From Topomyia yanbarensis (lineage: Eukaryota > Arthropoda > Insecta > Diptera > Culicidae), in contig NC_080671.1 in assembly GCF_030247195.1 (NCBI RefSeq), positions 416,588,044 through 416,652,043 of the forward strand: a stretch of 64,000 nt of DNA, read 5' to 3'. Position 1 is the stretch's first letter. Every line of letters starts with the position of its first letter. A program made the position numbers and the translations under genes. Below the pieces are notes generated by a model, which had not been told where the DNA came from, made no database searches, and saw only the letters and a list, made by a program, of their open reading frames with translations. Shown one piece after another: positions 10,848 to 20,945 of this stretch.

Positions 10848-12476
10848 TTTTTGTATTTCGTTTATTTAACGCGGCTCATTGTGGTAACTTAACGGAGCCG
10901 TGGGTCTATTAAATAATTACAAAATGTAAAAATAAAAATTAATAAAAAAAATATTATGAAGTATCCTTCGGGTCTCGTCCACGCAACTTTCTATTGTGCG
11001 GGGAGATCTTCTTTCGTGGTAAGGTACCATTTATCTGCTCGCCTAGTGCATCTTGTGGGTCGATTATATTTTTTTTGTTTCCGTCGATGGGACGGTACAT
11101 CGTCTATAGACTTTTCTACGGCTCATGTACGTACACGCCACATGACACAAATACACTCAAGTTTTTTTTACGCGGTTTTTTTTTGCGCGGTATTTTTTAC
11201 GCGGTTTTTTTTACGCGGATTTTGAAATTTACGCTGTTTTCATTTACGCGGATTTTGAAATTTACGCGGTTTTCATTTACGCGGTTTTTGAAATTTACGC
11301 GGTTTTCATTTACGCGGTTTTTGAAATTTACGCGGCTTTCATTTACACGGATTTTGGAATTTACGCGGTATCCATCAATGAGGTTCCCTTTATCGCGGAT
11401 TCTTAAATTTAAGTGGTCTTCATTTACGCGGATTTTGAAATTTACGCGGTTTTCATTTACGCGGATTTTGAAATTTACGCGGTTTTCATTTACGCGGATT
11501 TTGAAATTTACGCGGTTTTCATTTACGCGGTTTTCATTTACGCGGCTCGTATCCCCCGCGTAAAAAAAAACCTGAGTGTACTACATTACAAGCTGGTGGA
11601 AAATAATAAACAAAGACGGCAAAAGTAAATGAGATTGTTTTCAACCAGGAAACTTCATTAGTGTTCGTGAGACCGGTAGCAAAGAACTCAATGGTGTCTA
11701 CATGTTCACGATCAGATGTTCCTCCTTTCTTATTGCCTTCACGGGGTACGAGAGTGAAGCTGCTGTCATTGGTACTGGCTTCCTCGTCGATGGTGCTAAC
11801 AGTTGATTCTGAAGCATTAGATGCTGCTTTTATAGTTGTTATTGTGGCCTGAACAGCTGCCACAAAATTGGTAACCGTTTGTGGTTCTGGTGATGGTACT
11901 GAAGTCTGTGTTTCGGATTGGTTTTCCGAAGGTATGTGGGGTATTGGCTGTGATGCATTCTCCTCAGCATCTTTCGCACAAGGTGTTCCATGATGTGCCG
12001 TCTGGTTGCAGTATTTGCACGTAGGTGTCTGCCCTTCGTGGGTGCATAGTGTGGTCTGTTTAATGTTAGTTCCATTATAATTGAATTGTATAGTCAAGTG
12101 GGAGGGAATAGGTCTTTCCACTCGCATCCTCACCACAAGAACACCGTTAGGAGTACCCGGGAAGAAGTATCAGGTGTAACGAATTCCACTTCTCCGAATT
12201 GCGACATGTATTTTGTAATTGATTCACGGGGAGTACGCAGTGATAAATAATGTAGTCTCACATCTATAAAATCATTTTCTATGTACATATACTGGGATCT
12301 TCATTTCAACACTGTCATTTTTAATCACGTGTTTCAGGTTGTTCTGTAAAGCGAATTTCTTTGCTTGGTCTAATGTGGTGGAATGATATCAATACTGCAC
12401 TGCGCAGATGATGATATTGAAGATAGGTGACGTACTTAAACCTAAGCTTCATGTTCACCTTCAGAAAATGTTCCAG
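10848..12476 (-). pseudogene. Second copy of the degraded gag-type retroelement, minus strand
   Basis: The minus strand from about 12136 down to 11640 encodes RMRVERPIPSHLTIQF..., then a CCHC-like knuckle (CTHEGQTPTCKYCNQTAHHGTPC region, about residues 30-55 of that frame), then an acidic Ser/Thr-rich tail. This order matches non-LTR ORF1 proteins, which bind the element RNA. Downstream on the same strand, 11150-10848 matches the 3' region of the copy at 5688-5900 and ends A-rich (CGTTAAATAAACG). A MITE with an internal satellite (11154-11578) lies between gag and the 3' region. No endonuclease or reverse transcriptase is left between them, so a large internal deletion is shared by both copies or the element was non-autonomous. 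Confidence 0.6.
11154..11578. mobile_element. TA-flanked MITE whose interior is a 33-bp satellite
   Basis: The ends are CACTCAAGTTTTTTTTACGC at 11154 and its near reverse complement ending CCTGAGTG at 11578, with TA at 11152-11153 and 11579-11580, the target duplication of Tc1/mariner-type elements. Between them the unit TTTACGCGG recurs every 16-17 bases in an alternating pattern, giving a 33-bp period (TTTACGCGGATTTTGAAA, then TTTACGCGGTTTTCA). The array is readable as a repeated FTRILKFTRFS peptide, which I regard as a by-product. Confidence 0.8.
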
Positions 12477-12573
12477 CCCAAGTAACATTTGAAGTTTTAT
12501 AGCACACTACAAGTGTATTCTAAGTTTAAAGAGCGACTTCAAGAGTACCATAAAACCTAAATTGCTGCTTGGG
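12477..12573. mobile_element. Small MITE, 97 bp
   Basis: It starts CCCAAGTAACATTTGAAG and ends ATTGCTGCTTGGG, an imperfect terminal inverted repeat. It is related to the insertion at 6707-6810. The flanks do not show an obvious duplication. Confidence 0.6.
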
Positions 12574-13329
12574 AGCTCACGGAGACTCGGTCGTGTTGAA
12601 CAAAATCTCAAGTCAACCACCGCTGTGTTGGGTCGAAGCAGCGTTTTTTCATCAAATTCACTCATGATGGCAGGAGTACATACAATGGTTCTTTTGTTCT
12701 AGACGCACTAACTGTCGTTCACTTTGCTCGTTTGTTACTCTTGTTTAGAGGGACTTTGGCAGATGTAAATCTAGATCGAACGTTTTCCTTTGTTCTTAAG
12801 ACAATGCACACAAAATAACAGTACTGTGTTGTGGTTCGTTTTTCGCTGGCTCAGACAGCGGCAGAATTTCGTGACCGGTGTCTTTGGTGGTTGTAAATCG
12901 ACTGTATTTATATAATTGATAATACAAAAAAATAAACTACCCATGAAACCGATCCTGATCTGCTACAGACAAACAAAAAACGTCATTTGTCATCATTTTC
13001 CTTCTATTTTCCCAAATATACTTATCGTTGTTTATCACACTGAGTTTTTATCTCAACTCTACGCATTCTCAAAAAATACATTTAAAAAAAATGAAATTGT
13101 ATGCAATCTTTCGGTGAGCAAGTTTATATTTATAAACATCAAACTGAGCTTGCCATTCAAAGCATTGTCCTTAATCCATATTTCGGAGTTTTTAAAATTT
13201 GTGTCATGTTCGGTATGATAGAAACAGTAAAGTAGGGAAAGACGCATATTTCTTACGCCAACACAAAACAGAATGCTGTCAAATTGCATACCCTTGAGCT
13301 ATTTTTTGTTATCAATTTGAATGTGCTAA
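12574..13329. other. No supported gene
   Basis: AT-rich sequence with an open stretch of about 100 codons (12916-13218) that shows no domain and has the composition of non-coding DNA. No terminal repeats were recognised. Confidence 0.5.
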
Positions 13330-13670
13330 GGAACCATCCATAAATGACGTAGCATTGTATGGGGGAGGGGGGAGTTTTGTATTTTGTGATGTGTGACGAC
13401 AGGGGGTAGGGGGTCATGTCATGCTACGTAGCTTTTTTAAAGGGGAATAGGGGTTGGCCTGACGTCACGACAATCTTACCCGTTTCATCGAACTAACATC
13501 GTTTTCAATTTGTTTTAAATTTTTTTACTGTGACAAGGAGGGGTGTGAGGGTTACCGTCAAGCTACGTAATTACCAGGGGGTATATAGAAGTTTGTGACG
13601 AAATGCTACGACGGGGGAGGGGGGTGTTAAAAATCACTCAAAAAATGCTGCGTCATTTATGGATTGTACC
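13330..13670. mobile_element. Harbinger-like MITE, 341 bp
   Basis: The ends are GGAACCATCCATAAATGACG and a reverse-complement match ending CATTTATGGATTGTACC. TAA at 13327-13329 and 13671-13673 is a 3-bp TWA target duplication typical of PIF/Harbinger elements. The interior has G-rich tracts and inverted blocks around ATGCTACG. The end core CATAAATGACGTAGC is close to that of the MITE at 60813-61264. No coding sequence. Confidence 0.75.
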
Positions 13671-14039
13671 TAACTGAAAAAAATGATTGGTCGAGAAGCG
13701 TCTCACTTTGTCCTTATACTATGTCCATCTTTACCAATGCTGCATGTTCAGCTTACCTACCCCATACCACTTTTGAAATGACGATTTTTGGGTCTCTTTT
13801 TCAATACCATTTTCAACATATATCTGTTTGAAATTTTATTAGTATAAGTTCTTATATCGCTGCAACATGATCTTAAATCACGGTTTACGCGCAATTTGTG
13901 AGCAAAGCATCCATGGATGAATCGAATTTGCTATTTAACCTTTAGGTGTCCGTCTTAGGCACCGTTCGCCTACATATTCGTCAGACAAGTATTCATTATT
14001 AGCACTGACATGAAAGTTTTTCGGCTTCGAAAGTAACTT
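13671..14039. other. No supported gene
   Basis: AT-rich spacer between the Harbinger-like MITE and the R1-like fragment. I see no open frame with a recognisable domain and no repeat structure. Confidence 0.5.
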
Positions 14040-14045
14040 ATTTAA

Positions 14046-14513
14046 TCAACTAGTCTCGTTGAGACTTGAGACATTTGTGTAGAAGCTTTTCCAACTACTT
14101 CGCTCAGATGGTCGAAGGGTATTTCTGTATGCTTTGCGAGCCAACTTAAGAGCATCCGACTCGTCCATGCGTCTACGATTCCAAGCTCTTCTACATAACT
14201 TTTTGAATCGAACAAGTTCAGTATTCCATCCTCTGACAGCACGCCTAATTCGAGGCGGACAAGTCTCTTGGTATGCTGCTACTATGAGTGAGTTTGTTTT
14301 ATCCATGGCTTCGTCCAAGTAACTTAGATATTCAATCGTCGGAACATACCCATGAAACCTAATCGCCAAGCCCTCTTCGTATAGGCCCCAGTTCGTAGAT
14401 TTGGGATTAAGATATGTGACGAAATCAAACGAAACTTTTAAGTGATCAAAGACGATGTAATAATGATACCCATAAGGATGGTTCGAGATCGTTTGATGCA
14501 AACCAGTGAACAT
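14046..14513 (-). pseudogene. R1-like non-LTR retrotransposon fragment (end of endonuclease to linker before RT)
   Basis: A 155-codon minus-strand frame begins near SNHPYGYHYYIVFDHLKVSFDF, resembling the last strand of an APE-type endonuclease where R1 elements carry SDH-x2-I. It then has a linker with RGWNTELVRFKKLCRRAWNR, LARKAYRNTLRPSERSSWKSF, the basic Trp/Arg-rich stretch that precedes the reverse transcriptase in R1-clade ORF2 proteins. The expected SDH has become a decayed FDH. No RT follows at the 3' end (14046), so the copy is truncated at both ends. The R1 assignment rests on this linker only. Confidence 0.6.
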
Positions 14514-14520
14514 TTTTCCA

Positions 14521-15201
14521 TTCTTTTACAATGTAGGGATAATTCGGACCTCTCTACGGGGAAATTCAGACATTTTTTTTCATTGAAATTATGTCTATCC
14601 ATAAAATATTTATTGGAGAAACTCCTTAACAAGCAAAAAAAAAATAAATCGCGTTGCAAAAACTTGCTCTGGTTAGTCACAGCTGTCATTTGGCACAGCT
14701 TGTATTTTCTTTGCTGTGGCGTGTGCAATAGTGTGCGCTGCCGCAAGCCGCTGAACGGTGGTTGATGGAATAGGGGATCCAAATAATCCCGTACGCTCAC
14801 TTCCCACAAAAATAGTGAGCATCTTGAAAATATCTGTGTTTTCATCCAAACCAAAATCAGTCCATAAAATAGGCGTCTCAAACTTTCCGAAACATTTACC
14901 TTTTATTGTTTTCACTGTTTTTTGTTGCCTTAATCACGGTTTTACTATTATAATGATTTTTATTTTGAGGATGGCAAAAAAAAACGAAACATCTCCTGTT
15001 GTATCTCCTTTCTACAAAGAACTAAATTCAGCTCTCAAAATTTATGTTTCAGAATGGCGATTCCACGAATATGTACGACAGGCAGAAAGTCAATCGGTTT
15101 TTTGAGAAATCGAGGGGGTCCGAATTACCCCCACGGTCTTGATAGCCCCGAGTCCCCCTACTCCACGTGTCAAATTCGAAAGTGAGCTAAAGAATGAAAT
15201 A
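14521..15201. other. No supported gene
   Basis: Overlapping short frames on both strands (up to 147 codons on the minus strand at 14438-14881 and 115 codons on the plus strand at 14758-15105) have no recognisable domain. The region may be more of the decayed R1-like element or a spacer. Confidence 0.4.
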
Positions 15202-15611
15202 CAGTGGAGACCCGATTTTATCAGCACCGATTTTATCAGTCCCCGATGTTATCCACCCCTGATTTTATCAGCTGTTGAACCCGATTTTATCAGCTTCATA
15301 TGAAAATTGATAGTTGGTAGTTTGATGGGCTCTAGCAGACGAACCAAGTTGTATTCGAGTAAATACTTTCTTGGGCACTTAATCTTAACTTAGAGATCCG
15401 AAAAATGCAAAAATAAAAATATTATTTTTAAAGGAGAACTTAAAGTAAATAATCAGAAAAGGTTGCAAGGCTATATCTAAGGAACAAAGAAGAATATTTT
15501 AAGAACTTCAGTTTATTAAAAAGACAGAAAAATATATGTCCCGATTTTATCAATGTTCCTGTTTTATCAGCTTAAAATTCGCCAAGGGGCTGATAAAGCG
15601 GGTCTTTACTG
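15202..15611. mobile_element. Mariner-like MITE, 410 bp, with ATTTTATCAGC-rich ends
   Basis: The ends are CAGTGGAGACCCGATTTTAT and a reverse complement ending AGCGGGTCTTTACTG, with TA on each side (15200-15201, 15612-15613). The phrase CCGATTTTATCAG occurs several times near both ends. Partial copies lie at about 28350-28543 and 24075-24112. No transposase. Confidence 0.75.
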
Positions 15612-15949
15612 TATAACGATAACGTGCAATTAATTTACAAAAATCGTGACTAAGATCCTAAAATCATGCACAAAAATCAAACTATTCGTGACTAAAATAT
15701 CAAAAACCATGACAAAGATCCTGAAATTTCGAAAAGAAATCGCTCTAATTGTGACTAAAATATACGATAAAGTGAACATAAATTACGAAAATCTAATGAC
15801 AAAGGTCCGAAATGACGAACATAAATCACGTTACTATGCAGGAAAAATCCGATAGTAAACTCATGAATAAAATATTGCAGTAGACGAATTTCGGGCCAAC
15901 TCGAACAAATGTTGGCAGCACCCTCTCAGATTTTAATGAAACTTTCTGT

Positions 15950-16290
15950 ACATGATGACTTTGTCACAAAAAACACTTTGCATACTTTGTTTTTCCAAAA
16001 ATGATCTAGCCTGTCTTTTGAAAAGGGCCAAACTTTTTTTACCATTTTTTTTCAAATGGCTATAGTCAAAAAATGACAAGCCTTGCAAAAATTTTTTGTA
16101 GGAGTGATTTTCACAAAATTATTCAAATTTTGGAATAAAAATAATTAAAAAATTCTTCGTTGACTCCTACACCGAAAAAAATCGATTTCAAAATTTAAAG
16201 TCGATTTACAAAAACCCTATTTTTGATTTGGATAAAATTTTGTTCCAAGATAGATAATGATGTTCCCTACCTACCGTTAAAAATTCAAGT
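15950..16290. repeat. Dispersed repeat, plus orientation; inverted partner at 27650-28000
   Basis: Phrases such as TTTTTTGTAGGAGTGATTTTC, GACTCCTACACCGAAAAAAATCG and the block around AGATAGATAATGATGTTCCC recur in reverse complement at 27650-28000. No coding sequence or terminal repeats are recognised. Both copies lie near a copy of the CCGATTTTATCAG MITE. Confidence 0.6.
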
Positions 16291-16599
16291 TGGGCACTTT
16301 CAAGGAAAAAAAGTTATTTGAAAAAAACTTTTCCTAGTCCAAACTGAATTTTTTTTCAGTGTGTTTTTATCGAAAACTAAACCAATGAAAGTCATAATCA
16401 TGTCATGATCCATTTTCCCAGCTGCTAGATGTCTGATAGATGCAAAAAGTATCAGTAACGAATTTGGTATATATTCATAACAAACCTGAATGTAGACTGG
16501 AAGACTAGAAGACTGGAAAACTTGAAGACTGCAGTTCATTTGTTCCTCTCAAAACTGATAAATTTTATAAAATAATTGACAAACTTTTCTAAAATTTAT

Positions 16600-17010
16600 T
16601 TTATGTCTGATTGAGCAGCAGCACAATACAAAAATAAGCAAAACTTTGCAAGCTTGTGTAGATTTCAGTCAAAGTATGAGTTAAGTGCAGGATGGCATTT
16701 TGTTGCAGCATCCCATGGAAAAGGACGCTGTGATGTTATTAGTGGCATTCTCAAGCGAATGGCAAAAAGAGCCAGTCCTGCTCGCGACTATGGAAATTCC
16801 ATAACAACTCCCCGAGTGTTATATAGCTGGGCAGTTGAACAAACTGATAAAAACATCACAAAATTTATTTTCTGCTGCATATTCACTGAACAGTTCAACA
16901 AAATGTCAGAAGAACTCGAAAAAACTGTATAATAACGCCAAAACAATATCTGGAACTCAAAAATTCCACAGTTTTGTGCCTATTCCTGGTGGCAAAGTAG
17001 AGACGAAAAG
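16600..17010 (+). pseudogene. Fragment of an unclassified insect protein family (SDGA...QYKN / SHGKG signatures), probably transposon-related
   Basis: Read on the plus strand, about 130 codons show SD(stop)AAAQYKNKQNF near 16602-16650, WHFVAASHGKGRCD near 16692-16733, then GILKRMAKRAS, a TPRVLYSW segment near 16810, and after a frameshift at about 16933 an ISGTQKFHSFVPI segment. I recall large predicted proteins in insects and cnidarians with the order SDGA-x2-QYKN, WxFxATSHGKGxxDGxGGxxKR, and GTxxxHxF; their function is not known to me. A DDE-like transposase is possible but unproven. Here the Gly of SDGA is a TGA stop and Gly-Gly of the DGxGG block is lost. The upstream half is missing. This is a dead fragment between AT-rich repeats. 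Confidence 0.55.
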
Positions 17011-17019
17011 GTAGAAACC

Positions 17020-17529
17020 AAAAATATTTTACTTGTATAGAAATAATACAAAATAGCATACATGAAGATAGTTTTAAGACAAATGTTGTACATTAAAATA
17101 AATAAATAATTATGTAAAATTCAAATGAAATAATTATCAAGAAAGTTTGAATTTAAGTAAAGGAATAAAGCAATGATTTCATTACAAACTTATAATATTT
17201 TTGGTAGTACATTTTCCAGTGAAATAAACAAGCATAAGTTTATAAAAATAAATTGATAATTGGCTGAGTTATGGCTTTTTTACCGAAACCCTTTTTTATT
17301 TTAGAGGTTTGCGGTGTTCACGATTGAAGACCAATAGATCATCTGATATCTCAAAATTCAAAAAATTAGTATATGAGTATTCCACGTACCTTAACGATTA
17401 GTTGAATAACTAATAATTTTTTCCTGCATTCGAGAACGTTTGCAGTAAAAAATCGCTGTTTAAGCTCTAAAAATTGTATTAAAAAATTCTTATCAATGTA
17501 GCAAAAATTTATGGAATATTTAGGAATCG
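17020..17529. other. No supported gene; AT-rich
   Basis: Very AT-rich sequence with no open frame above 60 codons and no clear repeats. It separates the SHGKG-type fragment from the minus-strand retrotransposon tail. Confidence 0.5.
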
Positions 17530-18790
17530 TTAATTTATTTATTTATTTATTTCGTCAATCTATGTAGACTACAGATTTCCTTAATTACTAATGTGTATAT
17601 TTCGTGAATTTAGTATAAATGAAGCAATTTCGGCTTTTACAGAATCATCCTCTTACGCGTTAGAATTTCTTTTGTGTATAAAATATTGCTTTAGTTTCAG
17701 TTTAGACATTGTAAAATCAATTGAGTCGCAATAGTGATTATAAATAGACATCATTCGATTTATGGGGCTATATTTTGCATAGTTTGTGCGAAAAGGAGTT
17801 ATTGAAAATATACTTCGATTTCGTAGCTGTCGTGAAGGTGCATAAAAGTTCAATTTGGATAAAATTTCAGCTGAATCGATACGATGCGAAACGATATTAT
17901 TAATGAATGAGAGCATTGCAAATTCGCGACGCTCCTTTAATGTTTGAATATTGATAAGCAAGCAGCGTGCTTCATAAGATGGCAGAGGGAATGCTGTCCA
18001 TCCTAATTTACGAAGGGCAAATAATAAAAACTGTTTTTGTACCGATTCTATGCGTTCTTCATGTCTGCTTGAAAAAGGGCACCAAATAATACTGCAATAT
18101 TCCAATATCGACCTAACATATGCAATATATAATATTTTTATTGTATAAGGATCTTCAAAATGATAGCTAAAGCGTTTTATAAAACTGAGCATGTTGTTAG
18201 CTTTGTGTATAATTGTGTTATAATGATCAATAAAATTTAACTTTGAATCTAATATAACACCTAAATCCCTAATTCTTTCACACTTTACTACAGCCTAAGG
18301 TAATCTCAACATTCGGTGTTTGTCGTTTTCGACTAAAGGTTATTGAATTACACTTTTTCACGTTCAGTTGTAAGAGGCTTTTTTGACACCACATGTGGAA
18401 AATTTGTATTTCGTTTTGAAATGTATTAATATCCTCGGCATTTCTTATCTCCAAATAAAGTTTCATATCGTCTGCATAAATTAGTATTTTCAGTTTTTTG
18501 AGAATGAAGGAGATATCGTTCACGTATAAAATAAACAATAGAGGGCCTAAATGAGAGCCTTGTGGAACTCCTGAGGTGACTTTAATTGGATTAGATTGCT
18601 TTCCTTTAAATTTAATTATTTGCTGACGTTCGGAGAGGTATGATTCTAACCATGTAAGTAGCCCAGGCTCAATGCCGATCTTTGTAAAGTAACATTGGGA
18701 TGTCAATGCGATCAAATGCTTTACTAAAGTCTGTATAAAGTGCCTCCACGTAGTTTCCATTATCCATTGCAATCAGTGTATAATCAGTGT
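17530..18790 (-). pseudogene. 5'-truncated non-LTR retrotransposon (CR1/Jockey-like) reverse transcriptase, minus strand
   Basis: The minus strand from about 18772 to 18290 encodes the palm of a reverse transcriptase: LLTWLESYLSERQQ, GVPQGSHLGPLLFILYVND, and the catalytic box YADD (about 18479-18468). After a frameshift near 18280 the thumb and C-terminal region follow (IRDLGVILDSKLNF, then YVRSILEYCSIIWCPF, FLLFALRKLGW, RNRSIFSI) to a stop near 17653. The first palm motifs are missing, so the copy is 5'-truncated. The 3' end on this strand is a run of AAAT repeats (about 17528-17552), a microsatellite tail rather than polyA, as in CR1-like elements. Related fragments lie at 7530-8515 and 36.6-37.7 kb. 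Confidence 0.8.
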
Positions 18791-19189
18791 ACGTTAAAGT
18801 ACGAGAAAAATTAGTTACGATCAATTGAAAAAAAATTTAAAAAAATTGATTGAGTAGTTTTGCGGCAATCGTGATCAAGGAAAAACCATTTTTAGTAAAA
18901 CGATATTTCAAGATAGTCGAGTTAAAAATTTCAAATTACTATTGCTCTTGGTAGACGAAGCGCGCTTGTAAACTCTGTAACTTTCGATCTATTTCTCGGA
19001 TCTCTATAAAAATTTGGGAAACATTCTCAAGGAGTTGTACTTTCAGATAAAGTAATGAAAAAAAGTTCCGATTTCATGAAAAATAAAAAGGTTTAACCCC
19101 TTAATAAAAATATGCTTGGTTGCTAAATTAGTCAATATATTCTCACAAACTGAGTTTTTTTGGATTCAACAATTGTGTTTACATTTTGG
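18791..19189. other. No supported gene; AT-rich
   Basis: AT-rich, non-coding, between the truncated retrotransposon and the hairpin-ended repeat. It may be part of the latter's less conserved left region. Confidence 0.4.
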
Positions 19190-19757
19190 AAAAGAAATCA
19201 CCTTTTTACATTCATCGCAGAATTCGTTAGAATCGGGTTTTGCTGCGTGATTGAACATATCACCCTGTAATTCAGGAACCAGAACTCGGATCCACAAGAA
19301 ATTCAATAGCAGCTGATGGACCTTTCATTTAAAATCAAGTTTGTCAAAATCTGTTCAGAAAAGTCCGAGAAAACGATGTGGACAAATCAACAAATGTTGT
19401 TTTGTAACCATACTCTTCAACTCGTAATCCGGAACAAGATGTCGGTTGAAAATGAAATTCATTAGGCACCGATGGGAATATTATACCTTTCATTTGAATC
19501 TTAGTTTGTAAAAATCGGTTCAGCCATCTCCGAGAAACCGATGTGTACATTTTGTTAACAAATCCGCACATACACACACATACATACATACATACATACA
19601 TACATACATACATACATACATACATACATACACACAGATATTTTGCGATCTCGGCGAACTGAGTCGAATGTTATATGAGACTCGGCCCTCCGGGCCTCGG
19701 TTATAAAGTCGGTTTTTGGAGCAATTACATAACCTTTCTATATGAGAAAGGCAAAAG
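19190..19757. repeat. Mosquito dispersed repeat with (CATA)n and hairpin end, copy A
   Basis: The copy holds two related subunits (around 19265 and 19425), each with a TAA(C/T)TC(A/C)GGAAC-type block, a TCAATAGCAGC-type block and CTTTCATTT. It then has a tetranucleotide array CATA (19560-19632), a block GAACTGAGTCGAATG...CTCGGCCCTCCGGGCCTCGG, and ends in the near-perfect hairpin CCTTTCTATATGAGAAAGG. Other copies are at 20040-20945, 48022-48823 (opposite orientation) and 62310-62645. No protein is encoded. I associate this layout with repeats found near many mosquito genes; a family name cannot be given. Confidence 0.75.
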
Positions 19758-19829
19758 AATAATCTTTAATTAGCTTAATCAGCATAAGTTCAATGTTATC
19801 TTCATGTGATTATATTTTGAAATGTTGGT

Positions 19830-20039
19830 GGAATGGGTTTGAAAGTGGAGGGAATGGGGGGTTAGTAGAGTGGTAGTGGAGGATGCGTCAGAAATCCTTC
19901 ATCTTATTTCGGTATACGGGGTGGATGAAGGAAATGCGGGCGTGAGGGTGGTCCAAGGGGAGGGGAGTGATGAAGGAGGGAGGTGTAAGGACAAAGCGGG
20001 GGAGGGGGAGGAGGGGCGGCGACGCAATACTCAACTGCA
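19830..20039. repeat. G-rich low-complexity stretch attached to the dispersed repeat
   Basis: Purine-rich GGGGAGGAGGGG-like sequence on the plus strand. Its reverse complement is matched by the C-rich stretch at 58270-58330, which lies in the same place relative to the repeat, so it belongs to the family and is not random low complexity. The open frames here are by-products of the composition. Confidence 0.55.
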
Positions 20040-20945
20040 TATTTTGCCTTCCATTTGATACTTGATTTGAGAAAATCGGTTCAGCCATCACCGATGAACC
20101 GATGTGACTTTAACTGTGGAATATGCCCGGAATTCCGGACTGCCGGAATCGTCGATAGTGGACGATATATTTAAAGAATGTTTGATTGGCAATCAGTGAT
20201 CTAGATCTGCGATTAGAAGTAATTTGGTGACCATTTCAATAGTTTTTATCCTCTGAGGTATTTCGATTGTACCGATTTATATGGGAAATTCCAGTGTATC
20301 CTTACTAACACCCCTGTAACTCCGGAAGCAAGAGTCAGAACCGAATGAAATTCAGCAGCAGTCAATGGTATTACTGTATCTTTCATTTGAAATCAAGTAA
20401 AAATCGGTAGAGAATTCGTTGGGGAATGGGTGTGATATTAGCTTAGGAACTTGGCGGGTTCCCCGGGGGCGTCATGAACCGTCATAGGTGGCCAATGTGG
20501 TCAAAGCTGCTTTGATTGATCATTAGTGATCCAGACCCGCAAACTAGAGTAATGTTACATCAATTTTAATATGTTTTACATCATTTGAAGATCATGGTGG
20601 TACCAATTTATATGGGAATTTGCTGTGTGACCGCACTCTTCAACCCGTAACTCCGGAACCGGAAGTCGGATCAACTAAAAATTCAATAGCAGCTTATGGG
20701 AGCGTTATACCTTTCAGATAAAACTAAGTTTACGAAAATCAGCTCAGCCATCTCTGAGAAAATTGTGTGAGTTTAAATGACACACACATACACATGCACT
20801 CATACACACATACATACACACACAGACATTTGCCGATCTCGACGAACTGAATCGAATGGTGTATGACACTCGGCCCTCTGGGCCTCGGTTAAAAAGTCGA
20901 TTTTTGCAGTGATTGCATAACCTTTCTTTATATGAGAAAGGCAAA
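20040..20945. repeat. Mosquito dispersed repeat with hairpin end, copy B
   Basis: Same blocks as copy A: repeated TCCGGAA(C/G)C and TTCAATAGCAGC subunits (20040-20110, around 20320, around 20645), a CA/TA dinucleotide-rich array at 20781-20823, CTCGGCCCTCTGGGCCTCGG at 20870-20889, and the terminal hairpin CCTTTCTTTATATGAGAAAGG at about 20923-20943. The distance between the two hairpin ends of copies A and B is about 1.19 kb. Confidence 0.75.

Noticed and set aside
10994..11563. 189-codon repetitive frame (FTRILKFTRFS)
   Set aside because: It is produced by the 33-bp satellite, whose period is divisible by three, so any open phase stays open.
13330..13670. CRISPR-like or viral terminal repeat
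   Set aside because: The repeats are terminal and inverted with a TAA duplication, which fits a MITE; there are no regularly spaced direct repeats anywhere in the window.
19344..19625. 93-codon minus-strand frame beginning with MYVC repeats
   Set aside because: It is the (CATA)n array and repeat body read backwards.
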